This document shows positions 40,968 to 52,662 of a stretch of 64,000 nt of DNA, one piece after another (position 1 is the stretch's first letter; every line of letters begins with the position of its first letter). The stretch lies in the NCBI GenBank assembly GCA_013397845.1, contig VZTG01001723.1:1-64000 (forward strand), read 5' to 3'. Origin of the DNA: Melanocharis versteri. Lineage: Eukaryota; Chordata; Aves; Passeriformes; Melanocharitidae. Below the pieces are notes generated by a model. It did not search any database, was not told the origin of the DNA, and saw only the letters and a program-made list of their open reading frames with translations. The position numbers were made by a program, and so were the translations under genes.

Positions 40968-40986
40968 CCGGCTGACGGCCCCCGCG
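40968..40986 (+). CDS. GUCY1A2: GUCY1A2 exon 1, last 19 bases (partial)
   Basis: Only the 3' end of the exon emerges from the N gap. In the frame set by exon 2 it reads R-L-T-A-P-A (40969-40986) and is followed at once by the donor GTGAGT (40987-40992). Human GUCY1A2, as I recall it, has R-L-T-A-P-S at the same place, directly before the P-Q-T-I sequence that starts exon 2. The junction is phase 0. This stretch lies just after the low-complexity, poorly conserved N-terminus of alpha-2. On its own it would be too short to call; the frame, donor and protein junction together make it firm. Confidence 0.88.
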
Positions 40987-41260
40987 GTGAGTGCCCCGCG
41001 CCCGGCCCCGCGCCCGGCTGAGCCCCGCGGCCGCCCCGCGGGCTCGGGTCTCTGTCGGGAAGGAGGCGGCGGTGCCCGCGCCCCCCTCCCGGGTGGTCCC
41101 GCGGGGTCGCTGGAGCCCGCCGCCTCTCCGTGCCCGCTCCGGCTGCCGGCTGCCAGCCCCGCAAACCTGCGGGAGGACAGCCCCCGGCAGCCCGGTGCTG
41201 GAAATCGGGTCGGGAGTCACGCTTAGGCGCAGCTGCCGGTTTGGCCGGGTTTTTCATTTC

Positions 41261-44200
41261 TGCCGGGTCCCTTTCTGAATGAGAACAAAGTCATAAAGTG
41301 CTTATCAGTGGTACTAGCAACGTTGGGTTTTTTTAATATATAAAAAGTTACATCTGTATGATGCGTGGCGTGCACATTGTTCCTTCAACATCGAAGGGAT
41401 GTGAACTTCTTACATTTGTAGGGCATCTCCATACTGAATAGGGTAAAACAAAGTTCCGAATTTGTGTTCGGAAATATTTCAGCAACACATTTCCCTGTGC
41501 CTCCTGGATGCGCAGACATTCCCGTCAGGTCAGTTTCTTTAAAGCAGACTTTGAAATTCACGACTTAATGGTTGTCTGGATAGCTGCATCTGTAGTTGAG
41601 AGTCAGTGACCCGTTGTCTGTGTGCTATTAAAATCAGGTGAGAATTCGGGTAGAGCCCGTAACATATGCCGGTATAATTTTGTAAGACTGAAATCACTGT
41701 CTCAGGAGTTCTCGCAGATTAGTGTAAAATAGAAGGTTTTTCTCCAGCCTTTCTGTTATGATTGTGCTGTGCTCCTGTACATACATCTGTGATCACCACT
41801 AAAATTTCCTCCTAAAGTTTCAGCTGCAGCTGAATGCTTGTTTGGTCTCTGAGATAGTTTAATGTATTACAACATAAAACATGGCAACAAGTAGTCTTAG
41901 TCTGCAGGACAACTGGATCTGCTGGATCTCCTATTGTGGCATCAGATTGGCATTTTTTCATATTGTTAAGCAGCTCTGAAAATTCCTTGAGTCTCATCAC
42001 CATCAACTGTCAGTTTGCATTGGTTTTAATATACTCTTTTCTGTTTGGATTTTAAGTGCTGGACAGGAGTAAACAAGCTGTTTAATGGGAGAAGTTAGTG
42101 CACTAAATAGCTAATAGTCATCCAGTTGCAGTTAAGACTTTCCTTTTCCATTGATTTTTTCCCTCTCCACTGGGAATCTGGTCTTGTAATGCTGATATTA
42201 ATAGATGATATTTCAGGTGACCTGTCTTGTCTTAGTATATTAAAAAAAAAAGCTATTTAATTTGGTAGTAATACAATGGTATAATTAGAGCATGTGTTAC
42301 CCCAAATATTTGAAGTATTCAGAAGTAGTTCAGTGCAGTATTTTAAGACAACCTTAGTGTTCATGTTTTCCAAGCCTTGACTGTTACCTCCTGTATTATG
42401 TTGCTATAAAAGACAATTACAGTTTTGAATTTGTTGAATTTGTTTTTGAAATAAACACATTCCTTGAATTAAGACATGAGTAAAACTGGTACATCCAAGT
42501 CTTCTTTCCTCTGTGCTCTCAGAGAAATTTTGTTCAAGAATGCAAAAATTTCATCTAAGTTGGTTTTGATGTCCCAAACAATAGCTTTCATGGTTTTCCT
42601 GGGAGTTAATTATAACAACCCTTGTTGCCAAAAAACCAGGTTATTTTTAAATTTTAATCTGATACACATTACTTAAAATTTCCCTTTTTATCTTGGCATC
42701 GTAACTACAGCTTCCCTCCCATCTCACACATTTTGGCATAAATTAATGTCATTAAGTCAACGAAGTCTTGTTGTCCTAGTCCTGGTTTAAGAAAAGGACC
42801 AGGTCCCCTGCCTTTTCATTTTTCAGTCAGAGAAACCACTGTTCAGATGCTTTGTTATTTTGGTGCTTTCTTACTGAGTTCTGTGATACTGAATATATGC
42901 CTTCATGCAACAAGTCAAGTTACCATATGTCTAACACTTTGGATCTGATTATTTTTTTTCACATCTACTGATATAAATCAGGAATAACTTTAATTAGAAG
43001 TAAAAAAACACACTTTGCCTATAAAATTGATTTAATGGGACTCATGTTGTTTGTTAAATTAGAAGGCAAGTCTGAAGGGAGCACTGACGGGTGTTCTTTC
43101 TAAACAAAAAGCTCTAATACTTTTTTATAGCCGTAGATAGATCTTCATTCCATAATGCTATAGATAGGGGTCTCTGTTAAGTGTATAAACATATTTATGT
43201 ACGTACAAATGTATATACTATATATCTAGCCTGCAAGGTTTAATGTTTTCTCTTCAAACATGAATGCAGCAGTTATTTGTCCTCATCCCAACTTTCAGAG
43301 TTGAAGGATGCTACAGGTTCCTGATGTTTATACTTTGCCGTAGTTTTTCGTGCTTTCCTTCAGCAATGACTAGGATTGAAGCACTCAGTGAAATATTTTT
43401 TTGTGTTTTCACTGAAGAAAAATTCTGTGTGTGTATTTAATATTATTGTACCATGCAGAGAGTTCTCAAAGGTAGCAGGAGCTACTGGGAGCTGCTCTGG
43501 GCATGTGGAGAGCCTTGAACAGAGCAGGAAGGAGCATCCAAGGGGCAAAAGAGGGGTGGACACCCAAGAGGGGTGTCCGTAGGGCAGAGCAGCGAGAAGG
43601 CTGTGCAAACAGGCTGCGTCTTAGGAGTGCTAGTGCAAAAATGTATTTGAAATGTATCTTCTGTGCGAGGCATGCATGAGTTAGTACAGCTGTACTGTCA
43701 ATTGTACGAGATTCTGTAGAATGAAATGCAGTAGTGAATATTTGAGATATATTGCACTAAAATATAGGGAAAATAAGTTACTGCATTTTTTATCTCTTGT
43801 AATCTTGGTCTCAGTTTTAGCTGAGTGTGACTTTGCACAAACAATACTTTTTGTGGAACTGTGGGAAAATATAAAAAAATGAACCTTGCTGTGTTGCAGA
43901 ACTGAATCCACCCCATTCTCCTTGCTCCCAGACAACAGCTTCTAGCACTTTCCAGCATGCATGATTTTCCAGCTATTCTCTTATATTGATTATTGGAGAT
44001 TTTTTTCCTGCAGTTGTTATACTAGAGGATGTAGGGACCTGATCCTCTATCAGCACAGGTTCATTTTATGTTCCTGTGGGTTCGTAAATGTTTCCCGGCA
44101 CGCCTGGATGGGTGAAGGATTGCTACAGTTCATCTGGAATGTGCTCACTGCAAACTCTCTCTTTTTTGAGCTCCAGAACTAGAAGGATGATAGGGCTCAC

Positions 44201-47200
44201 CTCCCACAAAAACAGCTGTATATTTTGGGGAAAAGTGTGTGGTGATGAGACCTCCATCCATATCCCACCATTGGCATTCCTGAGTAGGCTGTGCTGGGGA
44301 AGGTTAGGGAAGCAGGGTGCACCGGGCAGGGAGGCAGAGCAGCAGCAATGCAAGGAGAGGCAGCTTTTTTGTCACAGCTGCACTCAGCAGAGTACCTGTG
44401 CATGTCCTGAACATCTCATCAGGTTGCTGCCCTGCTGCCTCCTGCAGTGGCAGTTTGCTGGTGGCCATGTGCCCTGACATCAGGAGCGTGCAGGCACAGC
44501 CCGGCACCGCAGCCCGTAGGGTCGGGGTCTGTGCTCAGCACCCGAGTGTGAAGGTGATGGTTGGTGGGACCAAACTCAGCTCCCGGTGCGATAAACCCCA
44601 GGCTTTGCACACAGCTCTTGTGGCTCCATCGGCTCACGAGATCCTGGCAGCGGTGCTCCCTGCCGATTGCCCCATGGCTCTCTGCCCTCTCACCGCCTTT
44701 GATCCTTGTGATGTTCCCACAAAGCTGACTAACTGTGAAGGCAGCTCCCATCCATTCAAGCATGTTCCTAAATCGTGTTCCTGACAGAACACAGATGTCC
44801 CTCTGTCCTCCTTCATCTGAACCGCTGTTGAATGGTCTTTGGTTACACACTCAGATCAGAGAAATCTGGAGCCAGATCCAGCTGCTCTCAAAACAAACAG
44901 TTGCCCTTGTCACCAGGCTGGGTTCAGTTTATTGGAGATAAATAATAAAATGTTGGGAACTTAATAGAGACATTGATTTATGACCTTGTTTTTAAGAAAT
45001 AACTCGCTAATTATATGCACATCACAGGCAAAATTAATGATACATTCTCCTTTTGATTCCAGCTTTGTTATTGTGTTCTATTTTAAAGGATGAATTTTAC
45101 ACCCACAAAGACATAAATTTTGATTAATTGTAAGTAGAGCACATGATACTATATGCTATTCATTATCAAATTAATTTTTCTGCCCTTAAGAGCTCTACTA
45201 TATGGGAATGGTATCCTGGCACCAGTTGACATAGCTTGATTCTTTAAAAGTGCAATTTAGTATGTTACTGAATTCTGGTTCCTTGCAGCAGTTTTCAGAT
45301 TTGCTCCAGTTCTATCTTGACTTGTATCCAAAACCAGGCTGAAAATAGAATCAAAATCAGAAAAACGTAATTTGTCACTGATTTGAAAAGTCAAATACTC
45401 TGCTCCCATCTAAGAGGCACAGGCTATCCGTAAAGGAGCTGAGAGTGACTGGGCGTGCATTCAGAGGAGACTGTGTACCCCTAAGCACTGCACTGATCTT
45501 TCTGGAACACAAATTGCAGCATAACACAGCGTTAAACTGACTAACACTTCCATTTGATTTTATTTTCTGAAAGGCCAGTGTAACGCGTCGCTTATAAAAT
45601 TGTTAAGTGAAAATCACTTCTGTTACACTTTTCTGTTCATTTGGAATTATTTCTGCTATTCTTTAAAGGCCCAGTTGAAAACACATTAAAGTAAGAACAC
45701 TTTTTTCCTGTTTAATTTAGGAAGCTGCTGCTGGCTGCCTCCAAATAGTTTGAATTTAAGAACTGTCTTTTTGAATACAGCCCTGACGGTGGGAGAAAAG
45801 TGAATGTAAAGGCAGCCATTTATGTTAGTGTGTAGGCTATTTCTTATGTCACAAAACTACTGTAACTTCAAGTTGCTTAATTGCAAGCGAATCCTCCAGT
45901 GAGCAGAGGTGAGGTTTTGGCAGAGAAGTTGCAGTATAGCAGCTTATATCAAACGTGGCTCCATCGTAAACCTCTGCCACTTAGTGTCCATGAAGTTCCT
46001 CTTACTAGCTTTTTACTTCTACTCCTTTAACAAGTTGCTGCCACTAGCAGGAGAGGTAGGAAATATTGATTTTTGCATAAGATTGTGGAAAAAAATCTGC
46101 GCAAGTACTCTGAGCTCCTAATGACTTACATTAACGCATCAGGTATAGCTAAGCTCTGCTGCTGTAGAGATGACTTCTGCCCGTCTTTCTGAATGAAATA
46201 AGGTAATGTCAAATGATACCCGTATCAGTGCTGTGATGAGCTTATTCACTTAGTAGCCCAGGCTGGATGAGCTTTACATGAGTAACATCCTTCTCAAGAA
46301 TGTGGGTGTGAAGCATGAAAATGGTGAAGAGAGGCACATTCTATGAGAAACTTCTAATTTCTAATTTCAGCAGGCAAACAGAATGATTTTTGTTTTGAAA
46401 GTATAATAAAACCAGACTTTTGCTGAGTATCTTTCAACTTAACATAGACAAAAGTCATTTATACAGAAGGTCACACAAGCAGTGTGTAGTCAATCAATCT
46501 GTTATTTCATAGCCTGGAATAGAGCTGTGATGTCTTAAACAGGAACATTCTGGAAAATGTCATCAATATGAGCATCACTCTGGGTTTTGGTTGTTTGTCT
46601 TCTTTAGTAGTTTAACATCTGATGCAAAGAAAATTCAGCCTCAGCAAATAAAATATTAAAAAATTACCTGCACCCGAGGGCCTACAGGATTATATTGGCC
46701 TTGATGAAATTTTATTGAGTATGAGTTGGAGTATTTGACATCTAATGCTTAGACTAGTCATAGTAATGTTGGCTTTCTTAATGTTTTTGCGGTTCCAGGC
46801 TGAATTGTAACTTCCCTACAGTGCTTGGAGGAAATGTGTCTCAGAAACCTTCATACATTGCAGACATGTTTGCTGCCTGGAAGCAGCGAGCATGTCCCTG
46901 CTGGGGAATAGGCTTTCCCATAGGCAGATCTGATCCGCTGGCTGACAGAGCAGAGCGTGGCAATCCCACAAAATTCATCTAAATTGCTTTGCACTTCTCT
47001 GCCTCTCCCCTGGCCAAAGTGTGCAGGTGCAAATAGAGAAAGACGTGAGGGAGACGAGAATGTGATGGTCATTAATATATGCCCGTACGAAAGCAGTGAG
47101 CCCTCATGGCTACATCAAAACGAGTGTCAGTGTGCTTCACTTGAAACTGTTTGAGCAGAGCCAGTTACCACCTCACGGCAGTTGGTTGTACTCTGATAAA

Positions 47201-47639
47201 AGGCATAATTAATACAGAGGAAAGCCTTCTCTTGCCTTCTACCTCTTGTGCTAATGTTAAAGGCTGCTATGAAGTGCTTTGAGTAAAAGAAATTATTTCA
47301 TCTTGTATCCAGATTCTTTCTACATGTGCCTGTTTACCAACTCTCAAACTAAGTTTCAAAATGAAGATGAAAAACATCTGTGGTTTGTCCATAGGTTTCA
47401 AAGGGATAAATACCTACACAGTGCTGCATGTGAAATCAGGTCCAGTTACACTGGGGAAATTAGTTCTTTTTCTATCTCAGCAGAAAAAATTCCTTGAAAA
47501 GGACCGGCATGATCATCTATTATATTCTTACCTACTGAACACATTCACAGAACAGATCTTCTGTCCATTTCAGACCAGGCTGAAATTCAGAGATTAACAA
47601 AGTGATCCCAGCTGGTGTTATAAGGGATAGCACCCTGAG
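41261..47639. other. GUCY1A2 intron 1, first part
   Basis: Intronic AT-rich DNA. A GC-richer patch at 44280-44800 carries overlapping frames on both strands (for example 44317-44784 plus) that match no family known to me. AT-alternating sequence occurs near 43190-43230. The 42960-43000 stretch resembles an ancient dispersed repeat only faintly. No exon with convincing splice sites and protein likeness was found. Confidence 0.65.
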
Positions 47640-47717
47640 ATATTTATCCTTCACTGTCGAGGAGTTAGACTAGATGATCTAATAGGCAATTTCCATCCGT
47701 TATGTCTGTGATTCTTC
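47640..47717 (+). mobile_element. CR1 LINE 3' terminal fragment
   Basis: The segment reads ggagttagactagatgatct, then a diverged ttccatcc tract and tgtctgtgattct, the plus-strand CR1 3' end. Only about 60-80 bases are recognisable; sequence to the left may be more of the same, too diverged to tell. Confidence 0.75.
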
Positions 47718-50039
47718 TAGCTGAAAGGCAGCTGGGGATGCAGAACTTGTAATTTCTAATTATTATTTAGCTCTGTTTTATTTCTTCACAGTGTTTGCAT
47801 TGTTGCCATAAAATAGTATTGCATAAAATTCTTAATCTCAATGTTATTTAATCAATTAAGACAATTCTCTGATGTGCACAAGTATTTCTCTGTGAAGAGG
47901 ACCCCACTTTGTGTGACCTGAGGAGCAGAATGGTCTCAGGTTTATCTGCCAGTCACACTGAGCGCGGGTGCTGCACCCTCGCACGGACCCGTCTGGATCA
48001 CTGTGAGCTGTTGCAGGCAGCTTGTTTTGCCTCCAGCTGTCAGTCACCCTGCCCTGGATCCCCAGACAGTCCACTCCTGGGGATTATGCATCTTCCTCTC
48101 TTGATACCAAATCTGCTGCTAGTCGTGGAGGTCTGCAAGCAGGGGGTGCTTTTATCTAAAGTACAAACATCTGGAACTGGGAAGCTGGTCTTCATGAAGA
48201 AAATATATTTTTAGCTCATATAGAAGCAGTTAAAAATGAGTGCACCTTAAAATGTTCAGAAGATAGAGAGCAAAACTATATTTTTTTCCTGATAGTATTA
48301 TCAAAAGTACTGTTGAACCCCTAAAGATTATTTCTTTTTTAAAATTTCAGATGATTGCTTATGGTGTGACTCTGCTTCTCCATTTCTGATTTCTGTCTGT
48401 TCCCTTTCATTCCATTCTTCAGCTATTGGGAATGGGATAGGGAGGGATGCTGTCTGTGCAGGACCTACTAGGGAGTCTTCTTCCTTTCTGCATCATCAGA
48501 ACATTGCTGCATGCCAAAGGAGCCTTCTTTTTCTTTTTCAGTTCTGCTTTTCCCTAGCCGCAGCAATTTCAATGCTTATCTCTCCACTCCTGGCTCTTGG
48601 GAATGTTGATAAATGTTTGTCTTCAGCTGGAGCCTTGATTCTTTGTTTACAACCTCTTTAATTCAATATTTTGCTGACCAGAAGGACAGGGAGGGAACAG
48701 TTTTTCACTGCTTTCATGATCATGGGGTAAATATTAAAAATACCCAGACTGAAAATGAGTGTTTTGCTATTTATCTTCTTTCGGATGGGCCAGATGCACA
48801 CCTGCTCGTGTGTGCTTAGAGATCTGCAATCACCTAAGCACAAAGACTTGACTAAAATTGGTTTAGAAATATGAAAAAAGAAATGTTTTTCATTAATGAA
48901 TGCTCACCAGCAGTGAAGCCGGCAATTAAAATCTTACACATCTGCTGAGTTTGTGATTGAACACTTGAAATTTGAAGCATTTAAAACTTTCAGTGTCACA
49001 GTGCTGCTTTGGCTGAGGTCCACAGCCTCTCCTGCATGCAGGGGTGCGGATTCCTCTGGGAAGGACTTCGCAACTCCCCAGGGCACAACAGTGTGGAGGA
49101 GCCCCCTGACCCGACGGACATACTTGAAGAAATTCTGTTAGAAGCAAAGTGGTTTCTAGCTGAGCATGTTATGCTCTTCCGTGCTTCAACTTCCACATTT
49201 AAAATTTTAAGCACTGAAGTTTTTAACAACATGACTGCTGAAGCCCTTCTGAAGCTCAGCTAGGAGCCACTTAGCTTTTCCAAGGAAAAGTCTTCGAAAC
49301 TTTGTTAGAGTTAAGGAGGAACTGTGTGTGTTCCTGGCTGTTCTCTTGGCAGCATTCTACACATCCCCTTTCTTCTCTAATTCCATCTAGGTATCTTAGG
49401 ATGCAAAAGGAATGGCATGGAGAATTTGAAACTGCATTTATGTAAATTTAGGCTGAGTCATCTGGGATACTGTGTGCAGTTCTGTCACCTCAGTGTGGGG
49501 TTTGTCTGTCCTTACTTAAACATTTTAAGATGTCGAAGTCTACAGCAATCATTCAATGTCTCTTCTAGACAAAAGAAAGAAATGGGTATTTATAAAGACT
49601 GAGTCTTCAGGCACGTATTAGATGCCAACCAGAGGATGAAATGAATCACTGTGGGCGCCTGAAGTTGGGCAGATGAGCTCTACTGTTTATTTCCAAAGGT
49701 GTTGCAATCAAATGAAAGACATTTCAGAGGCAACAGAAAATAGGCTAAAATCTCTGTCCTCTGAGAAGATTGGAAAGTTTATGTTTGATTGCCTTAGGAA
49801 AGACATTTGTAAGAAGGGATGCAGTTAAAGTGGAAGTTCTTTCCCCTTTGCCTTGAAAACTGAGGCAATGAAGCTGCGAGAAGAGAAAACTGAACTCAGA
49901 AGAAAAAACCCCACAGTTTAAACTAGAATCCTTTTTCAAAAGAAGTTATCTGAGTTTAAAAACCAGGAATATTTCAAGGGCATTTAGACAAATATCTTCA
50001 TTTAGATTTTCTCCAGTCAGTTGTAAAAGTAGTTTTGAG
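47718..50039. other. GUCY1A2 intron 1, middle part
   Basis: Unique-looking intronic sequence. A short plus-strand stretch at 49440-49500 (ctgggatactgtgtgcagtt) looks like the HLGYCVQF segment of CR1 ORF2 and is listed separately. Nothing else is recognised. Confidence 0.6.
49425..49500 (+). mobile_element. Possible CR1 ORF2 relic
   Basis: Translates as RLSHLGYCVQFCHL, close to the VRPHLEYCVQFWAP motif of CR1 ORF2. Flanking sequence is too diverged to follow, so this could be a chance match of about 35 bases. Confidence 0.4.
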
Positions 50040-51059
50040 GAACTATTACTCCTCTATCTTCAGGACTTGAGCCGGTTTTGCACTACTGGAGAGCAGGATG
50101 AGATCTAGCAGGAAGGGCACATTTCTCCAGGAGTGCATCTTGTAAAGAGTGGTGGCTGGTGGAGTGACAGTGGCTGTCGTGGCAGGGCTGCCACCACCAG
50201 GATTGCTGCCTGGTGGTGCCAAGAGCTGGGTGCTCTGGTCAGAGAACAATGAGGTGCCACGAGGAAGAGCTGTAGGAGATAGTGAGAAGGCTGCACGCAT
50301 TAGGGAGGATGGACAGATCTTTCCAGAGGCCCTGAAGAGCCAAGAACCTGAGCTCCATGTCGAAAGGAAGGAGAGAAAAATAGAGATAAGCTTTGAGAGT
50401 CAAGGGTGGAAACTTTCAAGATTGAGAAGGCCAGAGGTTTGTTACTTCTGAGAGCATAACTAAGACCTCTGTTCCACCTGTGATTCATCAGGTACAGAGA
50501 AGGTAAAATTCCCATGTGGAGAGGTGGGAGAGATGACCTGCCTTGGGATGGGGCAGCAGAGCCTAAACCCTTGGAAGCTTCCAGGAGAGGAGGGTGGTAG
50601 GTATCAGAAGCTCTCTCCTGAGGAGACAGAAGCCCTCATGTGCCAGCCTGCCGTGCTGTCGCAGGGGGTTTGCTGCTTGCCAAGAGCTCGCACATAAGCC
50701 GTGCAAAGAGGCTGCCAAAGCCTGTGTGTCTCCTGGACCGTGACCACTGCTGCTCATCCGTGTGGGCACCGGTGATGCAGCCAGGGGAGACCTTGAGTGT
50801 GTCAGGAGTGACTACAGGGCTTTGAGTGGAAGGTTGAAGGGTGCGGGTGCCCAGCTGGGGTCTCCTCAACGCTGCTGGTGAAGGGGGGAAGGCTCTGGCT
50901 GGAGCAGGCACATCTAGTAGGCAGTCTGTGGCTGTGTTGGTGGTGTTGCTGGCAGGGCTGTGATCTCCATGGACATAAGATATGCTCTGAGGAGCAAGCA
51001 CTGCTGAGCAAGAATCTGACAAAATGAGCTGAGGTCTTCTCTAACTGACTGCATAACCC
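50040..51059 (+). mobile_element. Possible 5' (ORF1) part of the long CR1
   Basis: This kilobase is purine- and GC-rich on the plus strand, unlike the surrounding intron, and runs directly into the recognised CR1 ORF2. In CR1 a first open reading frame lies at this position. I could not match any protein segment to it, and its frames are short and broken, so membership rests on position and composition only. Confidence 0.35.
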
Positions 51060-52662
51060 TGTGAAGGGGGCTTTAAATGATGCTTATTGGAGAAGGGGGT
51101 TCATTCTCTGAAGAAAAGGGTGAGCAAAAAGATGGAAGAAGCTCTTGGGCTCACCTCACGAAAGCAGCATGACTGGGAGCCCATCTCAAGTGCCTATGCC
51201 CAAATTCAGACAGCATTGGGAGCAAACAGGTGGCATTTGACATCCCCATGTTGCCACTGAGCTTGGACCTCCTGTGGGATTGCACACGTCATTGTGTGGA
51301 ATGGCTCTCAGGACGAGAGCGCTGCAGGAGATGGACACAGGCTCTTCAGGAAGGTCAGGCTGAGAAGGTGAGAAGCAGGAGCTGTACTCTGTGCCAAGAG
51401 GTGGTAGCTGTGTCTGGGCAGTTCCCTTTGGACTGAGCAATGAGGCCCAGAGCGTGAGAGTCAGGAGCAGAGGGCAGCTGAGCAGAGGTGGTGTGGTGGT
51501 ACATTTGCTGCACACTGTCTGGTCAAGAAGTGGAAGCAGAGGGAGCCTTTAGACAGCTAGATGAAGCGTCAAAATAGCAAGCCTTGTTATTAATGAGGGA
51601 TTTTGGCCAACTCAAAATCCATTAGAAGGGCAATAGGTCTGGGCACAAACAGTGCAGGAGAATTTTGGAGTGTGCTGAAGGCAGTGTCTTAGCGCAGGTA
51701 ATCAGTGAAGAGGTGATTGATGAATGACAGGGTGGGGATGCTCGGCTGGAGCTCTTGCTCACAAACTAGGAATAACTGGTTGAAGATCTGAAGGTTGAAG
51801 CATCCCTGGCTACAATGATTCTGAGATGCTGGAATTCCAGACACTCAGAGAAGTGGGAAAGACAAATAAGTGGAATGAATCACCACCTTATACTTCAGGA
51901 GAGCAGATTTTGGCTTCTTTATAGCTCCTTTAGTCAGGCTCCAATGGAAAACTAGCCTGTAGGGTAAATGGGCACAAGAAGCTGGTTGAGCTTTGTGGAC
52001 TCCTTGACACCCTCCTCAAAGCACCAGAATAGTTAATGTGTTCAAATGCAGAAAAAGATGTCAACAGAAGCTGGAAGCAGGCATGGGAGACAATCGAGGC
52101 GTGCAGGGATGGAGGTAGGAAAGACTTCAAGTCAAGGCAATCAGGGCAGGTACTTGATGACTAGAAAAAGGCCAATGTCACACTCAGCACCAAGAATGAC
52201 AAGAAAGGTCCAGGCAGCTACAGACCAATCAGCTTCAATACTTGGAGAGGTTATGGAGCAAGTCCTTTTGGGACATCCGAGGAGAGGCTAGGGAAGCTGC
52301 GTCCGTTCAGCTTTCCAGGAGAGACAGCTTTGGGGGTATCTTGTGGTCTAACACTAAACTGAGCAGGGTGTGTAGGGAAGATGGAGCCAGGCTTTCCTTG
52401 GGGGTACACAGTGGAAGAAGGATGAGAGGCAACAAAGCTGAAAGATGGGAGTTTAAAACCAGAATTATGGAAAAAAATAAGATTTAATGAGGGTGTTCAG
52501 ACACTGGCACAGGTTTCCCAGGGAGGTTGTGGGATTGTCATCCTTGGAGACACTCAGAACTTGTCTGAAGAATGACCTGAGTTTTAACTCAAACTACTTA
52601 AGCAGGATGTTGGTCTAGGAGACCTCCAGAGGTTCCTTCAAACCTATATGACTCATTGATTC
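51060..52662 (+). mobile_element. Ancient long CR1 LINE, decayed ORF2 with endonuclease and RT remnants
   Basis: Order of recognisable pieces, all on the plus strand and in shifting frames: HLKCLCPNSDSIGSKQ (51182-51229, ORF2 start of the endonuclease), DGHRLFRKVRLRR (51330-51368), LLLMRDFGQLKIH with a stop after it (51584-51625; the family's GDFN catalytic motif has become RDFG), SGHKQCRRILECAEGSVLAQ (about 51638-51700), LYFRRADFGFF (from 51888), GSYRPIS (from 52213, start of the reverse transcriptase) and GEVMEQ. Then the sequence jumps at about 52265-52285 to the ORF2 C-terminal gagaggctagggaagctg segment, so the catalytic core of the RT is deleted. It ends in the CR1 3' tract gacctccagaggttccttca and atgactcattgattca. 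Many stops and frameshifts: inactive. Confidence 0.92.

Larger units (their letters stand above)
40360..41260 (+). promoter_or_regulatory. GUCY1A2: CpG island promoter and exon 1 region of GUCY1A2
   Basis: Composition changes abruptly at about 40,360 from AT-rich to very GC- and CpG-rich, and changes back near 41,260. A GGGGCGG Sp1-type box lies at 40461-40467, inside a G-run cluster (40455-40488) able to form a G-quadruplex. The island brackets the end of GUCY1A2 exon 1, so it is the natural place for the promoter and transcription start. No TATA box is evident, as usual for such promoters. The start site itself cannot be placed because of the N gap. Confidence 0.85.

Noticed and set aside
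40220..41257. Long reading frames of 227-303 codons across the N gap on both strands
   Set aside because: Their length comes from the unknown bases, which contain no stops. Apart from the 19 bases of GUCY1A2 exon 1, the flanking residues are GC-rich island sequence with no protein likeness.
42955..43000. Possible ancient repeat with an aaatcaggaataactt motif
   Set aside because: Likeness to a remembered sauropsid repeat covers only about 20 bases.
44280..44800. GC-richer patch in intron 1 with a 155-codon frame
   Set aside because: Frames overlap on both strands, show no family resemblance and have no matching splice sites, so an extra exon is not supported.
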